Shown here: positions 54,499 through 61,088 of the stretch, in pieces | Layout of the letters: each line of letters opens with the position of its first letter | Numbering within the stretch: the first letter of the stretch is position 1 | Assembly: GCA_017430675.1 (NCBI GenBank) | Contig: JAFRMM010000195.1 | Coordinates: 27,519-91,518, forward strand | Length of the DNA: 64,000 nucleotides | Direction of reading: 5' to 3' | Source: Prevotella sp. | GTDB lineage: Bacteria; Bacteroidota; Bacteroidia; Bacteroidales; Bacteroidaceae | Program-made: the position numbers and the translations under genes | The notes under the pieces: model-generated | The model's input: the letters and a program-made list of their open reading frames with translations, nothing else | What the model was told of the DNA's origin: nothing | Database searches by the model: none

Positions 54499-55584
54499 TC
54501 AATTTAGACCTTTGAACAAGGGTTTGAAAAGCCCTTCCCTGTACATTATCCAAATAGTAAGAAATACAAATGCCAGGAATGTAAACACCACTACGATGAG
54601 TGCGCGATTAGGACCCGCCTTCCCCATGGGAACTGTCGCACGCTCCAACGTCGTAAAGGCTGGTGTCTTTTCCTGAACCTTGGCAACGGCAGCCAACAGT
54701 TGGGCACTCAACGCATTATAGTTGTTATACCGCAACTGCATTTCGTTCTCCATTCTGTTCTGTTTCTGGCGCACACTCTCCAACACGACATCGCGGTTGG
54801 AGTCCATAAATTCAGCATAGAGGTCGCATGCCCTTTCATAACTCTGCTTAGTTTCCTTGTGCAATTTCTGGACATATGCAAGGTCGTATCGGGCCTTACT
54901 GGTCCGATACTCTGTCAGGCTTTTCTGAAGAAAACTTCTCACGGAATCAGCCACTATCGCAGCCACCACAGGATCCTGGTCCTTGACATCAATGGAGATG
55001 ATATTCGTCTTTTGATCCACCAAGCATACCACCTTCGACACAATCTGCCCCATAACGCTCCTCTGCTCAGGGGTCAGGCGGAACAGATCCAGTTCTTCCA
55101 TCTTCTTCTTGTCATCATCTGAAGAGAACAGATCAAAGAAGCCTTTCCGGGCTTCCTCCCACAGTGGTAGCCTCTGATGATCTCGCAGATACTCATAATA
55201 AGTCATTACCTGACGGTCGCTGTCGCGTTTTACTTTAATGTCAAACAATGACGTTACGAAATCCGTGGATTTCATTAAGTCAGGATAAAGGTCAGGTGTG
55301 ATAGCATCAGCAGTCTTTCCACCACTGTTCCCCACGCTTACGCCAAACGTACTTGCCAATGAGAGCAAGGAGCCCATGCTATTACTTCCTGAACTCGACT
55401 CAGGCACCAACGTCACCTTACACTTGTAATAGTTAGGATAGCACAGCGTAAGGATCCACACTATCACCAAAGTCAGTGGAACCACTGTGTAATACAGTTT
55501 CTTGTTCTTTTTCATGGCAAGCCATAACTTGCCGAATTCAAACGTCGGTGTCTCTTTAGACTGACCTTTCTTCTCTTCTTCCAT
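54499..55584 (-). CDS. Chain-length determinant protein (Wzz/PCP family)
   Basis: Polysaccharide co-polymerase of 361 residues. One N-terminal membrane helix (YYTVVPLTLVIVWILTL) is followed by a large periplasmic domain with a coiled-coil region (about residues 200-300) and a second C-terminal helix (ALIVVVFTFLAFVFLTIW) preceded by the Pro/Gly segment ATVPMGKAGPN. It has no cytoplasmic tyrosine-kinase domain. The ATG at 55584 is preferred to a TTG at 55611. It sets glycan length together with Wzy. Confidence 0.9.
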   Translation of the reverse strand: MEEEKKGQSKETPTFEFGKLWLAMKKNKKLYYTVVPLTLVIVWILTLCYPNYYKCKVTLVPESSSGSNSMGSLLSLASTFGVSVGNSGGKTADAITPDLYPDLMKSTDFVTSLFDIKVKRDSDRQVMTYYEYLRDHQRLPLWEEARKGFFDLFSSDDDKKKMEELDLFRLTPEQRSVMGQIVSKVVCLVDQKTNIISIDVKDQDPVVAAIVADSVRSFLQKSLTEYRTSKARYDLAYVQKLHKETKQSYERACDLYAEFMDSNRDVVLESVRQKQNRMENEMQLRYNNYNALSAQLLAAVAKVQEKTPAFTTLERATVPMGKAGPNRALIVVVFTFLAFVFLTIWIMYREGLFKPLFKGLN

Positions 55585-55611
55585 GTCTATCTTTTCTAAA
55601 ATGATTCCCAA

Positions 55612-56169
55612 TTACAGCGTCACCAGAAATGCAGAGGGAATAAATGCAATAGCCACTGCGGCCACATGTTCTATTTGCACCACCACACATTTATTCTTCT
55701 TTACTCTTTTGATGACCCCTTCAACTCCGGCGAAATCCCCTTCAACGACTTTCACCCGTTGACCAGCCTTCCCCGCAAATTCCAGATTCTCAATATAAAA
55801 CACACGACCGTCTGTCACAGAAGCGACGCGCATGAAGTTTTCCATCTGCCCGTCAGGCACAGTTAAAATGTCATGCCCAACAATATTGTTCTTCTCATCA
55901 TACCGCGGATGCATGATATAGCGTATAGCCGACATCTCCCGTCTCGTCATCTTCAGTTCCGTAATGTTTCCACGGGTGGAGTGCAGGAAAATCAGATTGC
56001 GTACGGCAGGCTTCAGCACCTGATGACGTGGATGCCTACCCTCCACCGGTTCATAATGCAGGGGAATAAAGTTTTCCACCCCTTGCTCATCAAGGAACGT
56101 CTTTACCATCATCTCACGCGAATAAGTGACACGCATCGGAAACCAGTGTAGTTCGTCTCTATCCAGCAT
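55612..56169 (-). CDS. UpxY family transcription antiterminator (NusG-like)
   Basis: NusG paralogue of 185 residues that in Bacteroides capsule loci lets RNA polymerase read through the long glycan operon. N-terminal NGN domain (HWFPMRVTYSREMMVKTFLD, VENFIPLHYEP, LIFLHSTRG), then a C-terminal KOW domain (GQRVKVVEGDFAGVEGVIKR). It is the first gene of the 11-gene operon, behind a 170-base leader with hairpins. A UpxZ partner, usual in B. fragilis loci, is not next to it. Confidence 0.92.
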   Translation of the reverse strand: MLDRDELHWFPMRVTYSREMMVKTFLDEQGVENFIPLHYEPVEGRHPRHQVLKPAVRNLIFLHSTRGNITELKMTRREMSAIRYIMHPRYDEKNNIVGHDILTVPDGQMENFMRVASVTDGRVFYIENLEFAGKAGQRVKVVEGDFAGVEGVIKRVKKNKCVVVQIEHVAAVAIAFIPSAFLVTL

Positions 56170-56203
56170 TTCCTCTGTTATTACAAAGGTTAAAAGAGGG
56201 GGA

Positions 56204-56325
56204 CACCGTACCTGAGGCTACGGTGCATAACTCATTCATTCCGTCTGTTACAGTATCCATATTGCACTGACATTCAGCGACATCACAGATCCGTTTCCAC
56301 TCCATACCACCATCCTTAAGGATGG
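56204..56325 (-). promoter_or_regulatory. Structured leader of the exopolysaccharide operon
   Basis: The untranslated leader upstream of upxY holds two clear hairpins: CACCGTA / TACGGTG with an eight-base loop (56204-56225) and a CCATCC-TTAA-GGATGG palindrome (56310-56325). Leaders of UpxY-controlled operons are where antitermination is set up, so these are candidate sites. No U-run follows either hairpin closely. Confidence 0.5.
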
Positions 56326-56344
56326 ACTGAGCGGATATTCGGCA

Positions 56345-56352
56345 CAAAGGTA
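56345..56352 (-). promoter_or_regulatory. -7 promoter element of the exopolysaccharide operon
   Basis: CAAAGGTA on plus reads TACCTTTG on minus. The leader is about 170 bases to the upxY ATG. The nearest TTTG lies 14 bases away, closer than usual. No flanking inverted repeats of an invertible promoter were seen. Confidence 0.6.
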
Positions 56353-56412
56353 CAAAGAATTATCGACAAAAGGGAGAAAAAAATAATAAAATTACGGGAT
56401 TTTCGCGATTTG

Positions 56413-57108
56413 TCAGAAAAGTGATATAATCAGATACCAGATCACAGGCACCAACAGGGCTGGAAGCAGGTTAAGAGTCTTACAATCTTTCAGGTTCAGA
56501 AGTCCAAGGCCACTGCCTGTAATCATCAGACCACCAACGATTAGCAGTTCAGCCATCAGACCATCACTGATAGCCGTACTCGAGATATGAGCAACAAGAT
56601 AAAACATGCCCTGCCAACAGAACAGCACAGGTGCTGCCAGCACCATACCAATGCCATAGGTAGAAGCGAAAACCATCGACGACACAAAATCCCGCGTCGC
56701 GTTCGTAAACAGGAATGTATGGTCACCTTTCAAGGCGAAGATCACAGGTCCCAACATGGACAAAGGCCCGATGCAATACAGCAAAATAGCAGTCGCAAGC
56801 CCGTCAGCCAGGCGGTTGTCACTTTTCGATCCATCCTTTTTCAACTTATCTACCATCCTTTTAAACCGTCCATCGATGTCAAGCGCCGTACCCACCACTC
56901 CACCAATGGCCAAGGCCACAATGAACAACACAGGATACTCATTCTGTCCGAAATAAGAGATTGTCGCATTCAGGCCAATAGCCAGTGATGCCAGTCCCAG
57001 CCCCGTATAGAGCATCTCTTTATAAGAATCCTTCACACCACGGTGGAGAAAAGTTCCGATGACTGTTCCCACAATGATGGTACATGTATTGACTATTGTT
57101 CCAACCAT
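56413..57108 (-). CDS. DUF554 family membrane protein
   Basis: Inner-membrane protein of 231 residues with about seven helices. GTIVNTCTIIVGTVIGTFLH opens the conserved DUF554 region; then LGLASLAIGLNATI, ILLYCIGPLSMLGP, and GGLMITGSGLGLLNLK near the end. The family (YdfK/YqgA) has no proven function. It is monocistronic with a consensus promoter at 57142-57174. Confidence 0.92.
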   Translation of the reverse strand: MVGTIVNTCTIIVGTVIGTFLHRGVKDSYKEMLYTGLGLASLAIGLNATISYFGQNEYPVLFIVALAIGGVVGTALDIDGRFKRMVDKLKKDGSKSDNRLADGLATAILLYCIGPLSMLGPVIFALKGDHTFLFTNATRDFVSSMVFASTYGIGMVLAAPVLFCWQGMFYLVAHISSTAISDGLMAELLIVGGLMITGSGLGLLNLKDCKTLNLLPALLVPVIWYLIISLF

Positions 57109-57141
57109 CTGATTTCCTGTGCTATGTTAGTTTTTGGAGTA

Positions 57142-57174
57142 CAAAAGTACAACTTTTTCCTCAATTCTGACAAA
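57142..57174 (-). promoter_or_regulatory. Promoter for the DUF554 gene
   Basis: Minus strand: TTTG (plus CAAA 57171-57174), 21 bases, TACTTTTG (plus CAAAAGTA 57142-57149). Confidence 0.7.
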
Positions 57175-57222
57175 TAAATCACAAAAAAATCAACAAATAC
57201 AAGATTATTCAAAAAAAACAGA

Positions 57223-57230
57223 TATCTTTG
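57223..57230 (+). promoter_or_regulatory. -7 promoter element for the metallophosphoesterase
   Basis: TATCTTTG followed by CA, 24 bases before the ATG at 57255. It lies over an in-frame upstream TTG (57228), ruling that out as start. Confidence 0.6.
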
Positions 57231-57254
57231 CAACCCATAAACATACGGAAACAA

Positions 57255-58727
57255 ATGTCAAGGATCAATAGGGCTCCCGGACTATTATGCCTACTATTAT
57301 TTTTCTGCCCATCCATGCAGATAAAAGCCGATAAGAAGATTTATCTCCTATCGGATATCCATGTGATGGCACCAACGCTCTTAGACAGCAGCAACAACGC
57401 AGCATGGCAGAGAGATCTGGCAAACCAAAGAAAAATGCAGGACCTGAGCATACCTATCTTCGATCAACTCATTGAACGGATTATCGCCGATAAGCCAGAC
57501 TTGCTGCTCATCAATGGCGATCTCACGAAGGATGGTGAGTACGAGAGCCATGAATATGTGATAAAGAAGTTGACAGATGTAAAGAATGCAGGCATCCGTG
57601 TCTTCGTCATTCCTGGCAACCATGACCGTGGCTGGATGGAGGAAGCCAGGATCTATGCGAAAGACACTTTCACCATCGCTGAGAGTTACACGGAGAAAAT
57701 GTTCCGTGAAGCATACAGGGATTTTGGATACGGCGAGGGAAGCACTGTCCATGAGCATTCTCTCTCTTATGCCACTGAACTCTTCCCTGGGCTGACGCTC
57801 ATTGGCATCGACACAGGAAATATGGCACAGGTCGGCGAAGAAATCATTAACTGGGCATGTCAGAAAGCCGAGGAGGCGCGTGACAATGGTCAACAGGTAA
57901 TCGTCATGGCGCACCACTCACTGATCCCACATATCTACGGACAAGAGGCAGTAATGATCTATTCTGTCATTGACACCAACGAACAATTGAGAGACGGTCT
58001 GATGGCTGCCGGCGTAAAAGTAGTGCTTACAGGACATTACCATATAACAGACAACACACGTTATAAGAATAGTGAAGGCCAGGAAATTTACGATATCGCT
58101 ACAGGATCACCGATTTCCTACCCCTGCGACTATCGGATCCTGACATTTGACGACCAGTTCAAACTACTAAAAATATCAACAAAATCCATTACAACCCTCG
58201 ACGGATACGACGACTTCCCCAGTTACGCTAAAAGCCGACTGCAGGATGCTTTCCTGTCATGGGCATACAATTGGATGAAGGAACGCACAACCCGTAAAGG
58301 CATCACATCCCTTCTGTCGAGATCCATAGCCGACGTCTTTATCATTCACGCCGAGGGCAACGAACCCAGAAACCCTGCCTCTATGGATGCCAACGCCCTA
58401 TATGATGACATGCTGTTCTTTGCAAAATTCATTGAAGAGGAAGATGTCACAAACCAAGTTACGGAAATCAGTCTGTCAATGAAAAGCGCACTTGGCGACT
58501 ACCCTTCTGCCGAGGAGCAGGATAATGTCGTGGATGACCATGAACTCACCATCATGATGCCCACCCTTCCAACAGGTATCCGCAGTATTCAGGATCAAGA
58601 CGACAAAGACACTCCCTGGTATAACCTTCAGGGACTCCGCCTCAAGGAAAAGCCCTCAAGACCAGGCATCTATATCCACAAGGGGGAAAAGAAATCGCCA
58701 TCACTCAGAACTGCTCCAAAATTCTGA
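57255..58727 (+). CDS. Secreted metallophosphoesterase
   Basis: Calcineurin-like phosphoesterase of 490 residues. An N-terminal signal peptide (INRAPGLLCLLLFFCPSMQI) precedes the metal motifs YLLSDIHVM (DxH), LLINGDLTKDGEYESH (GD), VIPGNHDRGW (GNHD), VIVMAHHSLIP (H) and VVLTGHYHITD (GHxH). The C-terminal tail WYNLQGLRLKEKPSRPGIYI resembles the conserved C-terminal motif of many secreted Prevotella proteins, which points to type IX sorting. The last residues (KKSPSLRTAPKF) depart from that pattern. Its 3' end overlaps the convergent htpX gene by 23 bases. Confidence 0.9.
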   Translation: MSRINRAPGLLCLLLFFCPSMQIKADKKIYLLSDIHVMAPTLLDSSNNAAWQRDLANQRKMQDLSIPIFDQLIERIIADKPDLLLINGDLTKDGEYESHEYVIKKLTDVKNAGIRVFVIPGNHDRGWMEEARIYAKDTFTIAESYTEKMFREAYRDFGYGEGSTVHEHSLSYATELFPGLTLIGIDTGNMAQVGEEIINWACQKAEEARDNGQQVIVMAHHSLIPHIYGQEAVMIYSVIDTNEQLRDGLMAAGVKVVLTGHYHITDNTRYKNSEGQEIYDIATGSPISYPCDYRILTFDDQFKLLKISTKSITTLDGYDDFPSYAKSRLQDAFLSWAYNWMKERTTRKGITSLLSRSIADVFIIHAEGNEPRNPASMDANALYDDMLFFAKFIEEEDVTNQVTEISLSMKSALGDYPSAEEQDNVVDDHELTIMMPTLPTGIRSIQDQDDKDTPWYNLQGLRLKEKPSRPGIYIHKGEKKSPSLRTAPKF

Positions 58728-59706
58728 TTCTCTCTTCCGTGCTGGGGTGGGTGGCGAAGAGGCCGCTGATGAATTCCATCAGGCCATGCGCCATCTGCTT
58801 GGGATGGATGATATACATCTGGGCAATATCCTCGCGCTCTACGTCGCCGAGGCCTGGATTATTCGAGATCTTACGCAAGGCAGAGGCCAGTGCCATGGGG
58901 TCGCCACAGAGTTCTGCACCTCCTGCATCGGCCATGAACTCGCGCTTGCGGGAAATGGCAAAGCGGGTGAGCGAGACGAAGAGGTAGGCGATACCTGCAC
59001 AGAGGGCACCGATGCCCATGATGGCCATCGTGGATAGACCATTGCCGCGATCATTACGGTTGCTGCTGAATCCTCCGAACCAGATGCGGTTATACATCAT
59101 CCTGACCACCAGTGTCAACACGGTGGAGATAATGCCTACGAAGATGACGCTCGTAATCAGCAGACGGGTATCGCGGTTGCGGATATGTGTCAACTCATGG
59201 CCAATGACACCTGCTAATTCGTTGTCGTTCAGACGGTCGAGCAGACCGGTGGTAACAGTGACAGTATAGGAATTCTTGTCGATACCACTGGCGAAGGCGT
59301 TAAGTTGCGGGTCATCAATGACGTTCACTTTTGGCATATCCATGCCACAAGCCATACAGAGGTTCTCCACGATGTTATACACCCTCGGGTTCTCCCGTCG
59401 CATCAGTGGCTGGGCTCCTGTGGCCCGCTGGATCATCTTCGTATTGCTGAAATAGGCGATACAGAACCAGATGGCCACACCACCGATAATGAAGGGCACG
59501 ACCTTCGAGAAGGTCCAGTTCACAGAATCGGCATCGAGTTGGTTCACGAAGTAGCCCGCCTGGTCATAGTAGCCTGTGCTGAAGTAGTTGATGATAGCCA
59601 GGAACACCCAAGTCATCCCCAGCAGAATGAGAGGAAAGGCGATGAGCAACAACGTACTCTTCATGTTGTTGCGCCTGATCTGACTTTGGATTCCGACGTA
59701 TCTCAT
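58705..59706 (-). CDS. htpX: HtpX-like M48 zinc metalloprotease
   Basis: Inner-membrane protease of 333 residues for quality control of membrane proteins. Two N-terminal helices (STLLLIAFPLILLGMTWVFL, VVPFIIGGVAIWFCIAYF), the catalytic HELTH in GVIGHELTHIRNRDTR near residue 160, two further helices and the third zinc ligand in KREFMADAGGAEL. The start RYVGIQSQIRRNN is standard for the Bacteroidetes form. It is six bases downstream of lemA. Confidence 0.93.
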   Translation of the reverse strand: MRYVGIQSQIRRNNMKSTLLLIAFPLILLGMTWVFLAIINYFSTGYYDQAGYFVNQLDADSVNWTFSKVVPFIIGGVAIWFCIAYFSNTKMIQRATGAQPLMRRENPRVYNIVENLCMACGMDMPKVNVIDDPQLNAFASGIDKNSYTVTVTTGLLDRLNDNELAGVIGHELTHIRNRDTRLLITSVIFVGIISTVLTLVVRMMYNRIWFGGFSSNRNDRGNGLSTMAIMGIGALCAGIAYLFVSLTRFAISRKREFMADAGGAELCGDPMALASALRKISNNPGLGDVEREDIAQMYIIHPKQMAHGLMEFISGLFATHPSTEERIRILEQF

Positions 59707-59712
59707 CCCGCC

Positions 59713-60273
59713 TTAGAACTTAATCTCGGGAGCCTTTTCAATGGTGGCACGGTCTTCCTGCGGAATCTCGAACATGGGCTCCTTGTGGAATCCGAACATG
59801 TTGGCGAAGATGTTCGACGGGAAGGTCTGCACGGCGTTGTTCAGTTCACGTGTAGCGGTGTTGAAGTAACGGCGTGTGGCAGCGATCTTGTTCTCGATGT
59901 CGGAGATCTCCTCCTGCAACTGCAGGAAGTTCTGATTGGCCTTCAGGTCGGGATAGGCCTCGACGGATACCTTCAGTCCTGCCAGTGCACTCGACAAGGC
60001 ATTCTCTGCCTGTATCTTGTCGTTGATGCCTGTGGCACTCATGGCAGCAGCACGGGCCTGTGTCACACGTTCCAGCAATTCCTTCTCATGCTGGGCATAG
60101 CCCTTGACAGTAGCCACCAACTGAGGGATCAGATCGTGGCGCTGCTTCAGTTGCACGTCGATGTTGGCGAAAGCATTCTCGCGGTTGTTACGCAGTTTGA
60201 CGAGATTGTTGTAAATACCGATACACGCAATCACTATGATTGCAACGACGACTAAAATAATAATCAGTGTCAT
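59713..60273 (-). CDS. lemA: LemA family protein
   Basis: Membrane-anchored coiled-coil protein of 186 residues. An N-terminal helix (LIIILVVVAIIVIACIGIYN) is followed by the LemA core: NLVKLRNNRENAFANIDVQL, QRHDLIPQLVATVKGYAQHE, ARRYFNTATRELN-type segment (ATRRYFNTATRELNNAVQTF) and PSNIFANMFGF. The role is unknown, but lemA-htpX pairs are common and suggest cooperation at the membrane. The ATG at 60273 is preferred to a TTG at 60279. A consensus promoter lies upstream. Confidence 0.93.
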   Translation of the reverse strand: MTLIIILVVVAIIVIACIGIYNNLVKLRNNRENAFANIDVQLKQRHDLIPQLVATVKGYAQHEKELLERVTQARAAAMSATGINDKIQAENALSSALAGLKVSVEAYPDLKANQNFLQLQEEISDIENKIAATRRYFNTATRELNNAVQTFPSNIFANMFGFHKEPMFEIPQEDRATIEKAPEIKF

Positions 60274-60305
60274 AGTCAATACTTTTTTAGTTTCTTATTC
60301 GTCGG

Positions 60306-60337
60306 CAAAGATAGTGAATGTAATGTAATTGCGCAAA
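60306..60337 (-). promoter_or_regulatory. Promoter for lemA-htpX
   Basis: Minus strand: TTTG (plus CAAA 60334-60337), 20 bases, TATCTTTG (plus CAAAGATA 60306-60313). Confidence 0.78.
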
Positions 60338-60354
60338 TAATTTAGGAATTATTT

Positions 60355-60399
60355 CAAAAAAAGTCCGGTCGTCAAGCCTTGAATCTTGACAACCGGACT
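60355..60399 (-). terminator. Intrinsic terminator after the lytic transglycosylase
   Basis: On the minus strand AGTCCGGTTGTCAAG pairs with CTTGACGACCGGACT (one mismatch), followed by a run of T (plus A run 60355-60361). Confidence 0.85.
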
Positions 60400-60424
60400 G
60401 GTATGAAACTAAAAATAGTTTTCT

Positions 60425-60910
60425 TTACTTCATCTTGGCCATAACCTTCTGGTAGTACCTGTTCGTGGCGCGGACACTGTATTTCGGTCCTCCATTCCAT
60501 GCGCGGATGGCTTTTTCCACGTTGTTCTCCGGGTTATGGTAAGATTGGATCAGGAGAAACATCTCCTTGGATTTCTCGACGCTGTAACGGTCAGCCATTG
60601 TGTAGCGCTTCTTACTGTTCCGCTTTTCGAGGATGATGTTGCAATCCTTGACAAGAATCGGGGTAATCTGCATGGCGCCGATGGAGTTGCCACTCTTAGC
60701 GTTGGGATTCCCTCCACTTTCCACCTGGATGATTGCATCCATGATTGGATTCCAGTCGATACCTGATGTTTTAGTGCTCTTTGGTGTGCTCTTGACGACG
60801 GCTTTGCTTGTGTAAGCATTGCTTTGTGTGGAGCGGCCTCCCGCCGGAACTGTCATGTTGACCAGCATCAGAGCCATCAGGATCACACATGCTTTCTTTA
60901 ACAAACTCAT
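60425..60910 (-). CDS. Lytic transglycosylase (SLT domain)
   Basis: Exported peptidoglycan lyase of 161 residues. After the signal peptide (KKACVILMALMLVNMTVPAG) and a Ser/Thr/Lys linker, the SLT domain starts at about residue 50: IMDAIIQVESGGNPNA (catalytic Glu in VESGG), NSIGAMQITPILV, and AIRAWNGGPKY (AYNGG-type motif). It is smaller than typical MltE/Slt proteins and soluble in the periplasm. Monocistronic with consensus promoter and terminator. Confidence 0.92.
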   Translation of the reverse strand: MSLLKKACVILMALMLVNMTVPAGGRSTQSNAYTSKAVVKSTPKSTKTSGIDWNPIMDAIIQVESGGNPNAKSGNSIGAMQITPILVKDCNIILEKRNSKKRYTMADRYSVEKSKEMFLLIQSYHNPENNVEKAIRAWNGGPKYSVRATNRYYQKVMAKMK

Positions 60911-60975
60911 ATTCTCTATACTTTAGACGGACACTCATCACGAGGGCCGTGTTATCCTTTAGAAGATTTCGGGTG

Positions 60976-61007
60976 CAAAGATACGGAGAATCAATGAGTT
61001 AGCCAAA
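60976..61007 (-). promoter_or_regulatory. Promoter for the lytic transglycosylase
   Basis: Minus strand: TTTG (plus CAAA 61004-61007), 20 bases, TATCTTTG (plus CAAAGATA 60976-60983). The leader is about 60 bases. Confidence 0.78.
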
Positions 61008-61088
61008 TATCTTTGGCATTTTAACAAAAATTGTGTGCGTGCACTGATTTAAATCAAGACTTCGGGAAGGTGGGAAAATAGCCAAAAA

